From NCBI RefSeq assembly GCF_019311235.1, contig NZ_JAHWDF010000007.1, positions 1 to 64,000 on the forward strand: a DNA stretch of 64,000 bases. The letters are read 5' to 3'. Under the pieces are notes generated by a model, which did not search any database, was not told the DNA's origin, and worked only from the letters and a program-made list of their open reading frames with translations. Made by a program: the position numbers and the translations under genes. The DNA comes from Mesonia aestuariivivens. Its GTDB lineage: Bacteria; Bacteroidota; Bacteroidia; Flavobacteriales; Flavobacteriaceae. Below, in pieces: positions 41,801 through 51,114 of this stretch (its first letter is position 1; each line of letters starts with the position of its first letter).

Positions 41801-44362
41801 ATGAGAAATACTTTATGGAATCGCAGCTTAACACACCGAACTATCATTATTTTTACATTTTTTATAAGTAATATTCATTACGGCCAACAAACAAAAAAAA
41901 GCAATGATAAGGAGAAAACTGAAGACATAAAGAAAGTAATAGATTCTTTAGCCGAAGCAGATAAAGAATTATCTTATCAGCAATTTCTAAAAAAAGGGGA
42001 CGTTAAAAAAGGTTTATTTAATGTTTACAATTTAGAAGGCGATTATTATTTTGAAATTCCTGATTCTCTAATAACAAGAGATCTACTGGTTGTGAATAAA
42101 ATTTCGAGTGTACCTTACGCTTTAAATGGCCATGGATTAAATAAAGGAATGGCTTTTGAAACAAAACTGATTAGATTTCACAAAGATACCATACTTCATA
42201 AAGTTTGGGTAAAAACAATTAACCCTAGGGTGCAATCTCCAACCTCAGATGCCATTACAAGATCGGTAAAAGACAATTTTGGAGAATCAATTATAGAAGA
42301 GTTTGATATAAAAGCTCAAAACACAGACTCAACTTCAGTTTTTATAAAAGTAAATAAAATTTTCAACGGAAAAGAGAAAAGTTTTAGTGACGTTCTTGCA
42401 AATACAGGTCTTGGCGGAAGCATTAAAACCAATCTATCTATTCTAGAAGAAGTAAAATCTTTTCCCGAAAATATTGTAGTGAAATCTCTTATTTCTACTG
42501 CTGTAAGTGAAGGAGGAGGTCCAGCATTACCGCTATCAATTGGGGTAACTACAAATATTGTACTATTACCAACCGAAGTTATGAAACCTAGATTTGCAGA
42601 TAAACGTGTAGGTTACTTTGGAAAACCGATGGATTATTTCTCAGACACACAGCAAGAGGTAGAAACTAGAGAATTAATTACACGTTGGAAACTAGAACCT
42701 AAAAAAGAAGATATAGAAAAATATAATCAAGGAATATTAGTAGAACCCAAAGAACCAATTGTATACTACATAGACCCTGCTACTCCTCCTCAATGGGTAC
42801 CTTATATAGAAAAAGGTGTACTAGAATGGAATGAAGCCTTTGAAGAAGCTGGATTTAAAAATACAGTTAGAGTTAAAATACCCTCAAAAGACGACAAAGA
42901 TTTTGATGTAGATGATGTAAGATATTCTGTGATTACCTATGCAGCTTCAGAAAAACAAAACGCTATGGGACCTTCGGTTGTAGACCCAAGAAGCGGACAA
43001 ATTTTAGAATCTGACATTATTTGGTGGCACAACCTAATGAAAGGCTTACATTCTTGGATACGAGTTCAAACCGGACCTATTGATCCTGATGCGAGAACCA
43101 ATAAACTTTCAACTAAATTAATGGGAGAAGCCATTCGCTTTGTTTCTTCTCATGAAGTAGGTCACACCTTTGGCCTAAAACATAATATGGGAGCCTCTCA
43201 TAGTTACCCCGTAGATTCTTTAAGATCTAAAACTTTCACCTCAAGAATGGGTGGCACGGCACCATCTATAATGGACTATGCCAGATTCAATTACGTAGCA
43301 CAACCCGAAGATGATGTTGTTGATATTACTCCAGAAATAGGAGTTTATGATAAATATGCGATTTCTTGGGGTTATAGATGGATACAAAATAAATCAGCTC
43401 ACGAAGAACTTCCTATCCTAAATCAATGGATTAGAAAACATGAAAACGACCCACTTTATTTCTACGGTGCTCAACAAGCCGAAGTGATAGACCCTAGATC
43501 ACAAAGTGAAGATTTGGGTGATAATTCTATGAAAGCTAGCGAATATGGATTGAAAAACTTAAAACGCATTATCCCTAACCTTATTAAATGGACTAATGAA
43601 GAGGGCGAAGACTATTATAAAGCTTCAAAATTATATAAAGCAGTTATTGACCAATGGGTACTTTACAACAGTCATGTTATGGCAAATATCGGAGGTGTAT
43701 ATTTAAACAATACGATTTATGGCGATGGTAAAGATACTTACCAACCAGTCCCAGCTGAACTACAAAAAGATGCTTTAGACTACCTAATAAAGAACGCAAT
43801 AAAACCTCAAAAATGGTTATTTACTCCAGAAATTATCAATAAAGTTTTCGCTGTACGTGATGCTCCAGATGGAGAACGTTATTATTCTCCAGTTTCTATG
43901 CTGCGTATTTACCAGACCAATGTAATCTACAAATTAATAGATACAGACAGAATTATGCGTATAACTGAAAATCAAGTACTCGCAAAAAACCATAGTGAAG
44001 TCTTTACAGAACAATATTTATTTGATCAATTATTTGATGCCATTTTTGAAAAAACCAAAAAAGGAAAATCTTTAGATATGTTTGACAGGATAACACAAAA
44101 AAATTATGTAGATGTGTTAACAGTAGACCGAAACAAACTACTAGAAAAAACAAAAGAAAATACGGTATCTGAAACTTCTAAAAAATTTAAGAATATCCAT
44201 TTCTCTTACTTACCAAGAGTTTCAGACGCAGGTACGAATAAAAGAGCAGCACTTACAGATATTTTGAAAATATTAAAAAAGAAGAAAAATAAAGGTAATC
44301 GCGCAACCAAAGCACATTACCAAGATCTTATTTCGAGAATAGAATATAATTTAAATAACTAG
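41801..44362 (+). CDS. zinc-dependent metalloprotease (DUF5117/DUF4953 type)
   Basis: An 853-residue exported protein (hydrophobic segment TIIIFTFFISNIHYGQQ). An N-terminal DUF5117-like beta domain (ITRDLLVVNKISSVPY) precedes the peptidase domain with HEVGHTFGLKHNMGAS (zinc site at residue 451; HExGHxxGLxHN metzincin type) and the downstream Met-turn-like PSIMDYARFNYVAQ. Family members are large secreted or periplasmic proteases whose substrates are mostly unknown. It is the first structural gene of the SusCD operon, 5 bp before susC. Confidence 0.88.
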   Translation: MRNTLWNRSLTHRTIIIFTFFISNIHYGQQTKKSNDKEKTEDIKKVIDSLAEADKELSYQQFLKKGDVKKGLFNVYNLEGDYYFEIPDSLITRDLLVVNKISSVPYALNGHGLNKGMAFETKLIRFHKDTILHKVWVKTINPRVQSPTSDAITRSVKDNFGESIIEEFDIKAQNTDSTSVFIKVNKIFNGKEKSFSDVLANTGLGGSIKTNLSILEEVKSFPENIVVKSLISTAVSEGGGPALPLSIGVTTNIVLLPTEVMKPRFADKRVGYFGKPMDYFSDTQQEVETRELITRWKLEPKKEDIEKYNQGILVEPKEPIVYYIDPATPPQWVPYIEKGVLEWNEAFEEAGFKNTVRVKIPSKDDKDFDVDDVRYSVITYAASEKQNAMGPSVVDPRSGQILESDIIWWHNLMKGLHSWIRVQTGPIDPDARTNKLSTKLMGEAIRFVSSHEVGHTFGLKHNMGASHSYPVDSLRSKTFTSRMGGTAPSIMDYARFNYVAQPEDDVVDITPEIGVYDKYAISWGYRWIQNKSAHEELPILNQWIRKHENDPLYFYGAQQAEVIDPRSQSEDLGDNSMKASEYGLKNLKRIIPNLIKWTNEEGEDYYKASKLYKAVIDQWVLYNSHVMANIGGVYLNNTIYGDGKDTYQPVPAELQKDALDYLIKNAIKPQKWLFTPEIINKVFAVRDAPDGERYYSPVSMLRIYQTNVIYKLIDTDRIMRITENQVLAKNHSEVFTEQYLFDQLFDAIFEKTKKGKSLDMFDRITQKNYVDVLTVDRNKLLEKTKENTVSETSKKFKNIHFSYLPRVSDAGTNKRAALTDILKILKKKKNKGNRATKAHYQDLISRIEYNLNN

Positions 44363-44367
44363 AGCAA

Positions 44368-47300
44368 ATGAAGAAATTAATATATTTGTTATTTTTCTTA
44401 CCGTTTCTTTCGATAGCTCAACAGAAGCAGAAACTGGTAAGCGGAACAGTTACTGACGCAGCTATGAACATCCCTATACCCGGCGCATCTGTTTATGTCT
44501 CTTCATCAATGATAGGGAGCAAAGCTAAAGAAGAAGGAGTATTAGATAGCGCTATGCTAGGTACAACTACCGATTTTGATGGGCATTTTGAATTTAGCAT
44601 TCCCGAAGATATTAAATCCTTATTGGTTTCTTATATGGGATTTAAAACAAAAACGATAGATGTTTCAGGGGCTGCCACTAATTTAACAATTGTACTACAA
44701 GAAAATACAGAAAATTTAGATGAAGTTGTAATTACCGGTTACCAAGAAATAGAAAAACGAAAAACTACCTCAGCATACTCTTCAATTAATGTTTCAGAAA
44801 TTAAACAAGCGGGAGTTTCTACAGTAGATCAAATGCTTACGGGGCAACTAGCAGGAGTGCAAGTTCAGCCAACAAGCGGTGCGCCTGGTGCTCCATCAAA
44901 AATTTCGATAAGAGGTACTGCCACTTTAAATGGATCTTCAGATCCGTTATGGGTTTTAGATGGTATACCGCTTCAAGGAGAAGATATTCCTAAAGATTTC
45001 CGAGATAAAGACAATATAGATAACCTAGGGTCTTACCCAATAGCTGGCTTAAACCCAGATGACATTGAAAGTATCACTGTCTTGAAAGATGCCGCAGCAA
45101 CTTCTATTTATGGTGCACGTGCTGCAAATGGTGTAATCGTTATTACCAGTAAGTCAGGTAAAAAAGGGAGTATGCGTATTAATGCAACAGCCAATGCATT
45201 TATTACCCAAAAACCTAACTATAGTAAATTAAATCTAATGAATTCTTCCCAAAAAGTTGACTTTGAGCTTTATTTGGCAAGTCGAGAAGATCTTAATTAT
45301 CAAGAAAACAGAGGTAGTGTCGCTAGAATCTTAAATAGTTATAATGCCTACGATACGTTTCAAAATAGCGGGTTTTCGGCAATTCCTACTGAAGCACAAA
45401 ATGCTATTAATAAACTAAAAAACACACATACCAATTGGGGAGATGAATTGTATCAAATGGCAGTAAACCAGCAGTACAGCTTGAGTATTTCTGGTGGCGG
45501 CGAAAAAAATAACTATTATTTCTCTGCAGGAATTTTTGATGAAAAAGGAGGAACTATTGGCACAGGTCAAAAGCGTTATAACATTACCGTAAAAGATAAT
45601 TTTAACCTGAACGATAAACTTAAAGTAGGCATAGCTTTATTTGGTAGTCAAAATAAGACTTTTTCTTACATTACGGGAGCTGATGCTTATACCAATCCTG
45701 CTAATTATGCGAGAAATGCTAATCCCTATCTTACACTAACAGACGATCAAGGAAATTATGTTTATGATCCTGATTTAGTTGAACGTTCTGATCTTAATTT
45801 AAATTATAACGTACTAGAAGAGCGTAAAAACACCAATCACGAGTTAACCGCAAATTCATTAAAATCTATCTTCAATATAGATTACGACATACTAGATGAT
45901 CTTCATTTCTCTACACAGCTAGGTTTACAATTTGATTTTAATAAGACTGAAAAATTCAGTGATAAAAACAGCTATTATACGCGTAAATACGAGCAAAAAT
46001 CACAATATACCACTACCAATGGATATGCCTATTATATGCCAGAAGGTGGAATAACACAAGATTTGATTTCCGATGTTTTTCAATATAACTGGAAAACCAT
46101 GGTAAATTATAACACTACATTTAATAATATTCATGAATTGGATGTAATGTTAGGAACAGAATTTAGACGAAATAAAACAAATCAAATACAAACAAAAGGC
46201 TTTGGGTTTAACCCCAATACCCTTACGACAATTCCTATCACCAACGAATTAGCATTAAAAAACTCATTATTTACCCCCTATAAAAAGCAAATTTCTGAAA
46301 ATTCATTTTCTTCATTTTTTGGTACTGCATCTTATACTTATGATCGTAGATACACTGTTTTTTCTAGTTTAAGGTACGATGGTTCCAATTTATTTGGTGT
46401 TAACCCAAAATATAGGTACCTCCCCATCTGGTCTGTCGCAGGGTCATGGAATGTAGATAAAGAAAATTTTATGGATGATCTCGAATTCATCAGCAATTTA
46501 AAATTGAGAGCTTCATACGGTATTCAAGGAAACATTGATAAAAACACCTCCCCTTTTGTATTGGGAACCTATAATAATATTTCAATACTACCGGGAATGA
46601 ATGAAGAAGCTATTAATGCTTTAGGCGCACCTAATCCAGATTTAAGATGGGAAAAAACCACAACTTCTAATCTAGGGCTTAATTTGGGTCTTTTTAATAA
46701 TAGAATTAATGTTACAGCAGACTACTATAATCGGAAAAGCACCGATTTAATTGGATTAAAGTCGGTACCTCTTGAGAGTGGCTACAACTTTATAAACACC
46801 AATTGGGGTACGGTTAGTAACAAAGGTTATGAGCTAGCGATTAATACTACCAATATTAACGGCTCCCATTTTAAATGGACTAGTGGTTTAAATCTTTCGC
46901 ACAACAAAAGTATTGTAGAAGATATAGAAATAAAAGAAAATAGTTTTAAGCCATCTTTAAAAGGCCATAGTGTCAATGCTATTTTCGCCATTAAAACTGC
47001 AGGCATAGACAGTAATGGTCTTCCTTTATTTTGGAAAGATGACAAAAAAGTTTCAGCTGTAGAATTTTACAATTTAAAAGAAGGTACAGATGGTACACAA
47101 TTAACCCGACAAGAACATAGAAACTTGTACTCTTATGTTGGTGACGGAACCCCAAAATTTACTGGTGGTTTTAGAAATAACTTTCAATACAAACAATTTG
47201 GATTAAGAGTGCTTACCAGTTTCATCTTCAAACAAACAGTTCAAGCAGCACCAAGTTACTACCCTACATTAGCACAACCTGGTAATAATTATAGTACTGA

Positions 47301-47664
47301 GATTTTAGATGCAGGTACTGGTAATTTACCAGCACTTATTGGAGCTAATTCGCCAGGCTTCAATACAGATCTAGTCTACAGCTGGTATAATTCGTTTGAT
47401 GCAGGAAGAACTTACGACGATCTCGATATTTGGGTAAAAGATATTTCTTACATACGTATTAGCAGTATAAGATTAAGCTATGCTGTACCTAATAAAAAAT
47501 TAGAGAAATTAAATATATCAGGACTCAATTTTAATATTGAAGGTCGAAATCTGTTGGTATTCGGAACAGATTACGATGGGTATTTTGATCCTGAAACCTA
47601 TGGAAGTCTATATGCACAACCCATTCCTAAAGTTATTTCTGCTGGATTTAATTTGACATTTTAA
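44368..47664 (+). CDS. SusC/RagA-family TonB-linked outer-membrane transporter
   Basis: A 1098-residue protein. It has a signal peptide (KLIYLLFFLPFLSIAQQ), a carboxypeptidase-regulatory-like domain (about 22-113, VSGTVTDAAMNIPIPGASVY with the DFDGHFEFSIP block), a TonB box-like DEVVITGYQ and a plug (DQMLTGQLAGVQVQPTSGAP, ISIRGTATLNGSSDPLWVLD, GARAANGVIVITSKSGK). A large barrel ends PKVISAGFNLTF. It forms an outer-membrane import complex with the SusD-like protein encoded 9 bp downstream. The substrate is inferred to be peptides from the neighbouring proteases. Confidence 0.95.
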   Translation: MKKLIYLLFFLPFLSIAQQKQKLVSGTVTDAAMNIPIPGASVYVSSSMIGSKAKEEGVLDSAMLGTTTDFDGHFEFSIPEDIKSLLVSYMGFKTKTIDVSGAATNLTIVLQENTENLDEVVITGYQEIEKRKTTSAYSSINVSEIKQAGVSTVDQMLTGQLAGVQVQPTSGAPGAPSKISIRGTATLNGSSDPLWVLDGIPLQGEDIPKDFRDKDNIDNLGSYPIAGLNPDDIESITVLKDAAATSIYGARAANGVIVITSKSGKKGSMRINATANAFITQKPNYSKLNLMNSSQKVDFELYLASREDLNYQENRGSVARILNSYNAYDTFQNSGFSAIPTEAQNAINKLKNTHTNWGDELYQMAVNQQYSLSISGGGEKNNYYFSAGIFDEKGGTIGTGQKRYNITVKDNFNLNDKLKVGIALFGSQNKTFSYITGADAYTNPANYARNANPYLTLTDDQGNYVYDPDLVERSDLNLNYNVLEERKNTNHELTANSLKSIFNIDYDILDDLHFSTQLGLQFDFNKTEKFSDKNSYYTRKYEQKSQYTTTNGYAYYMPEGGITQDLISDVFQYNWKTMVNYNTTFNNIHELDVMLGTEFRRNKTNQIQTKGFGFNPNTLTTIPITNELALKNSLFTPYKKQISENSFSSFFGTASYTYDRRYTVFSSLRYDGSNLFGVNPKYRYLPIWSVAGSWNVDKENFMDDLEFISNLKLRASYGIQGNIDKNTSPFVLGTYNNISILPGMNEEAINALGAPNPDLRWEKTTTSNLGLNLGLFNNRINVTADYYNRKSTDLIGLKSVPLESGYNFINTNWGTVSNKGYELAINTTNINGSHFKWTSGLNLSHNKSIVEDIEIKENSFKPSLKGHSVNAIFAIKTAGIDSNGLPLFWKDDKKVSAVEFYNLKEGTDGTQLTRQEHRNLYSYVGDGTPKFTGGFRNNFQYKQFGLRVLTSFIFKQTVQAAPSYYPTLAQPGNNYSTEILDAGTGNLPALIGANSPGFNTDLVYSWYNSFDAGRTYDDLDIWVKDISYIRISSIRLSYAVPNKKLEKLNISGLNFNIEGRNLLVFGTDYDGYFDPETYGSLYAQPIPKVISAGFNLTF

Positions 47665-47673
47665 TTTGCTATT

Positions 47674-48990
47674 ATGAAAAAACTACTATACATATCTATA
47701 ACACTGCTATTATGTGTCTCTTGTGACGATTATCTAGATATAAAACCAGTGGGACAAGTAATCCCAACAACTGTTGAAGATTATAGAAGCTTCTTAACTA
47801 GCGCTTATGGTATAACAAATCTTAGTAAGGTTTTAACCTCTTATAGAAGCGATGAGTTACAAATAAACCCAAGCAGTCAAGGGATTGAACAATACGAAGA
47901 CGTTTATACCTGGAATGATGAAAACCCGAGCCCATTAACCAGAAGTTATCCTTATGCCATTTTCTACAATATCATTTTTTATTGTAACCATGTTATCGAT
48001 AATAAAAACGATATGGAAGGTGATGACAATGAGATTAATGAGTTGGTGGGTGAAGCTTATGCGCTAAGAGCATTACAGTATTTTGATTTAATTAATTTGT
48101 ACGCCAAACCTTATAGCAATACTACCGCTGGAGAAGATGCTGCAGTACCAATTGTAACCAGCTATCAAACCAATGTAGATTATCCTGCAAACTCATTACA
48201 AGAAGTTTATGACTTAATTCTTGATGATTTAGATAGCGCAGAAGAGTTAATTACTTTAAATCAGCAAAATACAGGCCTTAACTATAGATTTTCGAAAGTG
48301 GCTGTAAAAGCATTTAAAGCCCGTGTTTATTTGTATAAAAATGAATGGCAGCAAGCGATTAACAATGCAGATGCAGCACTAGCTATTCATTCAGACTTGC
48401 AAGATTTAAATGAAGATACAAGCATCATGCCTTCAGAATACAATTCAGTAGAATCTATTTTAGCTTTGGCAACAGTCGCTTCATTTGATATTTCTAATAA
48501 TGCTACTATTTCAGATGATTTAATCGAAATATACGATCAGTCATCAGATTTAAGATTTAATCTCTATTTTAAGGAAACTCCAGCAGGAAGATTTCAAAGT
48601 AAAAAAAGTGCAAACAACAAATTTAAAGTAAGTTATCGAACTTCAGAATTGTTTTTAATTAAAGCAGAAGCTTTTGCTAGATTACAACAAAGCGAAGCTG
48701 CTAAAACATCTCTATTAGCATTGGCAATAAATAGGTATACTCCTGAAGGATTCGAACAATTTAACCTTAAAATCGCAGGATTAAATACAGATGATTTACT
48801 AGCAGAAATTTTAAAAGAACGTAGAAAAGAATTTGCTATAGAAGGACATCGCTGGTACGATTTAAGACGCACCAATCAACCAGAAATTACCAAAACTTAT
48901 AAAGAACAAAGCTTCACCTTAGAAAAGAATGATGAAAGGTATGTAATTCCTCTTCCTAATGATGCTATAATAAACAATCCAAAACTCTAA
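47674..48990 (+). CDS. SusD/RagB-family nutrient-binding lipoprotein
   Basis: A 438-residue surface lipoprotein (signal LLYISITLLLCVSCDDYLDI, lipid Cys within CDDYLDIKP). TPR-like helices typical of SusD include EINELVGEAYALRALQYFDL, with YRFSKVAVKAFKARVYLYKN and LKERRKEFAIEGHRWYDLRR, the last being the standard RagB/SusD C-terminal block. It caps the SusC barrel and captures the substrate. At 438 residues it is on the short side for the family. Confidence 0.93.
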   Translation: MKKLLYISITLLLCVSCDDYLDIKPVGQVIPTTVEDYRSFLTSAYGITNLSKVLTSYRSDELQINPSSQGIEQYEDVYTWNDENPSPLTRSYPYAIFYNIIFYCNHVIDNKNDMEGDDNEINELVGEAYALRALQYFDLINLYAKPYSNTTAGEDAAVPIVTSYQTNVDYPANSLQEVYDLILDDLDSAEELITLNQQNTGLNYRFSKVAVKAFKARVYLYKNEWQQAINNADAALAIHSDLQDLNEDTSIMPSEYNSVESILALATVASFDISNNATISDDLIEIYDQSSDLRFNLYFKETPAGRFQSKKSANNKFKVSYRTSELFLIKAEAFARLQQSEAAKTSLLALAINRYTPEGFEQFNLKIAGLNTDDLLAEILKERRKEFAIEGHRWYDLRRTNQPEITKTYKEQSFTLEKNDERYVIPLPNDAIINNPKL

Positions 48991-48994
48991 AAAC

Positions 48995-49027
48995 TTACTA
49001 GACATGCCGTTGCTATCTTGCGGCTGT
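48995..49027 (+). promoter_or_regulatory. intercistronic hairpin after susD
   Basis: GACATGCCG pairs with CGGCTGTC across an 11-base loop (one bulged T), just after the susD stop. No long T-run follows, so it may be an attenuator or processing site lowering expression of the downstream lipoprotein rather than a full terminator. Confidence 0.35.
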
Positions 49028-49080
49028 CTTTGTATAAAAAAGATAAACATAACCCTATAAATTATTACCTTATGAAAAGT

Positions 49081-50124
49081 ATGAAAAAAACGTATTATTT
49101 TATTTTAAGCCTAATAGTAGTTGCTATGACTACAGTTTCATGTTCTAGTGATGATGATTCAATAACTCTATCATCACTTGCTGAAATCACTGATTTCGCT
49201 CTCAATTTTGATGAACTAAATGAAGATGATATTAATTATGATTTTGGAAATTCTATTGAAGTAAGCGTGCCTTACGGTACTTCATTAACTGCTGTAATAC
49301 CAACAATTACCGTGTCAGAAAATGCAACTGTTTCTCCAGCATCAGGCGAAGCCATTACTTTTGAAGACGGGCAAGCTAAAACTTTTACTGTAACCGCTGA
49401 AGACGGCTCTACACAAGAATATATGGTAACCGTGAACGTTCGTGGAGAAGTAGGTAGCGGTTCTAAGTTAAAGAGCTACACGTACATTGAAGATTATGAT
49501 TTTTTTGTGGTAGAAAAAACTACTAATTATGAATATAATGAAAACTCTGGTTTTGTAAACAAATATTCGATAACTGAAGAAGGAGAAACCACAGAATATA
49601 CACTGGTTTACGATGAGAAAAACCAAGTTACGGAAAAGACATCCGAAGGAAAAAGAACCGTTTATATTTATGAAGATGGTAAAATAACTACAGCTGAAGA
49701 ATATGAAGATGGTGAAAAAACATTTAGCTCTAGTTATACCTATAACGAAGATAATTTACTAATAAAAGAAGAGCAAACTGATTACGAAGAACAAGAACCT
49801 TCTCTATATGATATTAGAACCTACACCTATGATAATAAAGGAAACATCATAGAATTCACTAGAGGGACTACACAGTCTAACACTATAGAAGCTACTTACG
49901 ATAATAAAAATAATCCATTTAAAGGTATTTACCCAGAAGCTTTTTCGGCAATTAGAGTTTCAGGAATTGACGAAGTAAATACAAACAATCCAATAACAAG
50001 AACTGAAGCTAATGAAGAAGTAAACTATGAATATAATTTAGACGAATACCCTGTATCATCCTCATATTCAGACCCTGATGGAGTTGTTACCTTCAAAAAA
50101 ACTTTTACATACTACGCAGAATAA
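49081..50124 (+). CDS. surface lipoprotein with Ig-like domain and repeat region
   Basis: A 347-residue lipoprotein from ATG 49081 (MKKTYYFILSLIVVAMTTVS, then CSSDDDS, whose acidic residues after the Cys resemble the surface-export signal of Bacteroidota lipoproteins). Residues about 30-120 form a DUF5018-like beta domain (VPYGTSLTAVIPTITVSENA, TFTVTAEDGSTQEYMVTVNV). The rest is built of YD/RHS-like short repeats (YTLVYDEKNQVTEK, YIYEDGKITTAEEYEDGEK, YTYDNKGNIIEFTRG). It takes the SusE/F position in the operon. ATG 49072 is an alternative start. The ligand is unknown. Confidence 0.75.
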   Translation: MKKTYYFILSLIVVAMTTVSCSSDDDSITLSSLAEITDFALNFDELNEDDINYDFGNSIEVSVPYGTSLTAVIPTITVSENATVSPASGEAITFEDGQAKTFTVTAEDGSTQEYMVTVNVRGEVGSGSKLKSYTYIEDYDFFVVEKTTNYEYNENSGFVNKYSITEEGETTEYTLVYDEKNQVTEKTSEGKRTVYIYEDGKITTAEEYEDGEKTFSSSYTYNEDNLLIKEEQTDYEEQEPSLYDIRTYTYDNKGNIIEFTRGTTQSNTIEATYDNKNNPFKGIYPEAFSAIRVSGIDEVNTNNPITRTEANEEVNYEYNLDEYPVSSSYSDPDGVVTFKKTFTYYAE

Positions 50125-50156
50125 GTTTAGTATACTTTTATAAATTTTAAGCCAAT

Positions 50157-50184
50157 GAGGCTGTCTATAAATTAAGACAGCCTC
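50157..50184 (+). terminator. terminator of the SusCD operon
   Basis: Arms GAGGCTGTCT (50157-50166) and AGACAGCCTC (50175-50184), followed by T5. It follows the lipoprotein gene by 32 bases. Confidence 0.9.
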
Positions 50185-50253
50185 TTTTTATTAGTGATAT
50201 AAAAAAAATTTCAACTCAGCAAAAGACTCAACTTAAAAAATCACTGTTCATTA

Positions 50254-50877
50254 ATGAAGAATACACTTTTAATTTTATTTATTATTATCGCTAATGCATG
50301 CAATAGTAATACTTCAGAAGAAAACAAAGAAACACTAACTAAAGAAGAATATCTAAACCAGTTATATACCGCTAAAGTAATTCCTCTATTTGATGAGTAT
50401 GACAATTTAAATCTTCCAAATGAAATTCATATTGATGAAAAAGATCTTGGTATAAATGCAGGTGCAGCTTTCGGCTATCTTGAAGTAAGTAGAGGTCTTG
50501 TAGAACTAGAAGACAAAACAATGCAGGTCTTTGCTCTTGCTCATGAGCTCGCACATATTGCAACAATTCCACAAGCTAAAGAATTGCAGTTAAAAGGAGG
50601 AATACCTTCAGGATCTCAAACCAATGATTACAAAAAAGCAGAATATTTAGCTGATTTAATTGCTTTTCATTTAATCTCAAAAAAACTAACTGAAGTGTAT
50701 GGGCAATTAAACAAAAACTTAGATTCTTTAGATGAGTTTTTGGGATATGGAAGTTTTACACATCCATCTGGAAGTAATAGAATTAAATCGTTAAAAAAAT
50801 ACATTGACGGTATTGATATTACTAATAGAAAAAAATCTTTTTCAAATAGGTTTAAAGAAATTTGGACAATGAATTAA
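50254..50877 (+). CDS. M48-like metallopeptidase lipoprotein
   Basis: A 207-residue protein with a lipoprotein signal (LLILFIIIANACNSN). The zinc motif is HELAH at 97-101 (VFALAHELAHIATIP), with a downstream EYLADLIAFHLI providing the likely third ligand Glu and the ExxxD helix of gluzincins. FLGYGSFTHPSGSNRIKSL resembles the M48 'HPs...R' end motif. It is short, essentially a minimal M48 core without membrane helices. It has its own transcript after the operon terminator. Confidence 0.75.
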   Translation: MKNTLLILFIIIANACNSNTSEENKETLTKEEYLNQLYTAKVIPLFDEYDNLNLPNEIHIDEKDLGINAGAAFGYLEVSRGLVELEDKTMQVFALAHELAHIATIPQAKELQLKGGIPSGSQTNDYKKAEYLADLIAFHLISKKLTEVYGQLNKNLDSLDEFLGYGSFTHPSGSNRIKSLKKYIDGIDITNRKKSFSNRFKEIWTMN

Positions 50878-51019
50878 ATGAAAACTCAATATGTTTTAAG
50901 AACAAATATATTTTGATCTTTTTATAGTATTACTAATTCAGAAAGTAAAGAGGTTTTTTGAATTATCTATTTCTATGAATAAATTTTATTTAAGACTGTT
51001 CCGTTACCTATAAGATGCA

Positions 51020-51045
51020 CTTACTAATTTTTGCTTAATTTAGCA
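51020..51045. repeat. 26-bp exact direct repeat, right copy
   Basis: Identical to 39185-39210 and 35 bases before the -7 element of the M14 peptidase gene. The rest of 50878-51114 shows no gene. Confidence 0.7.
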
Positions 51046-51080
51046 TTTAATTAATTTTCAATTAAACTATACAATCTTTG

Positions 51081-51088
51081 TATTTTTG
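51081..51088 (+). promoter_or_regulatory. predicted -7 element of the M14 peptidase gene
   Basis: TATTTTTG fits TAnnTTTG, 26 bases before the ATG at 51115. Confidence 0.55.
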
Positions 51089-51114
51089 AAATTCAAAAAA
51101 AACTTGTAGCCTGT

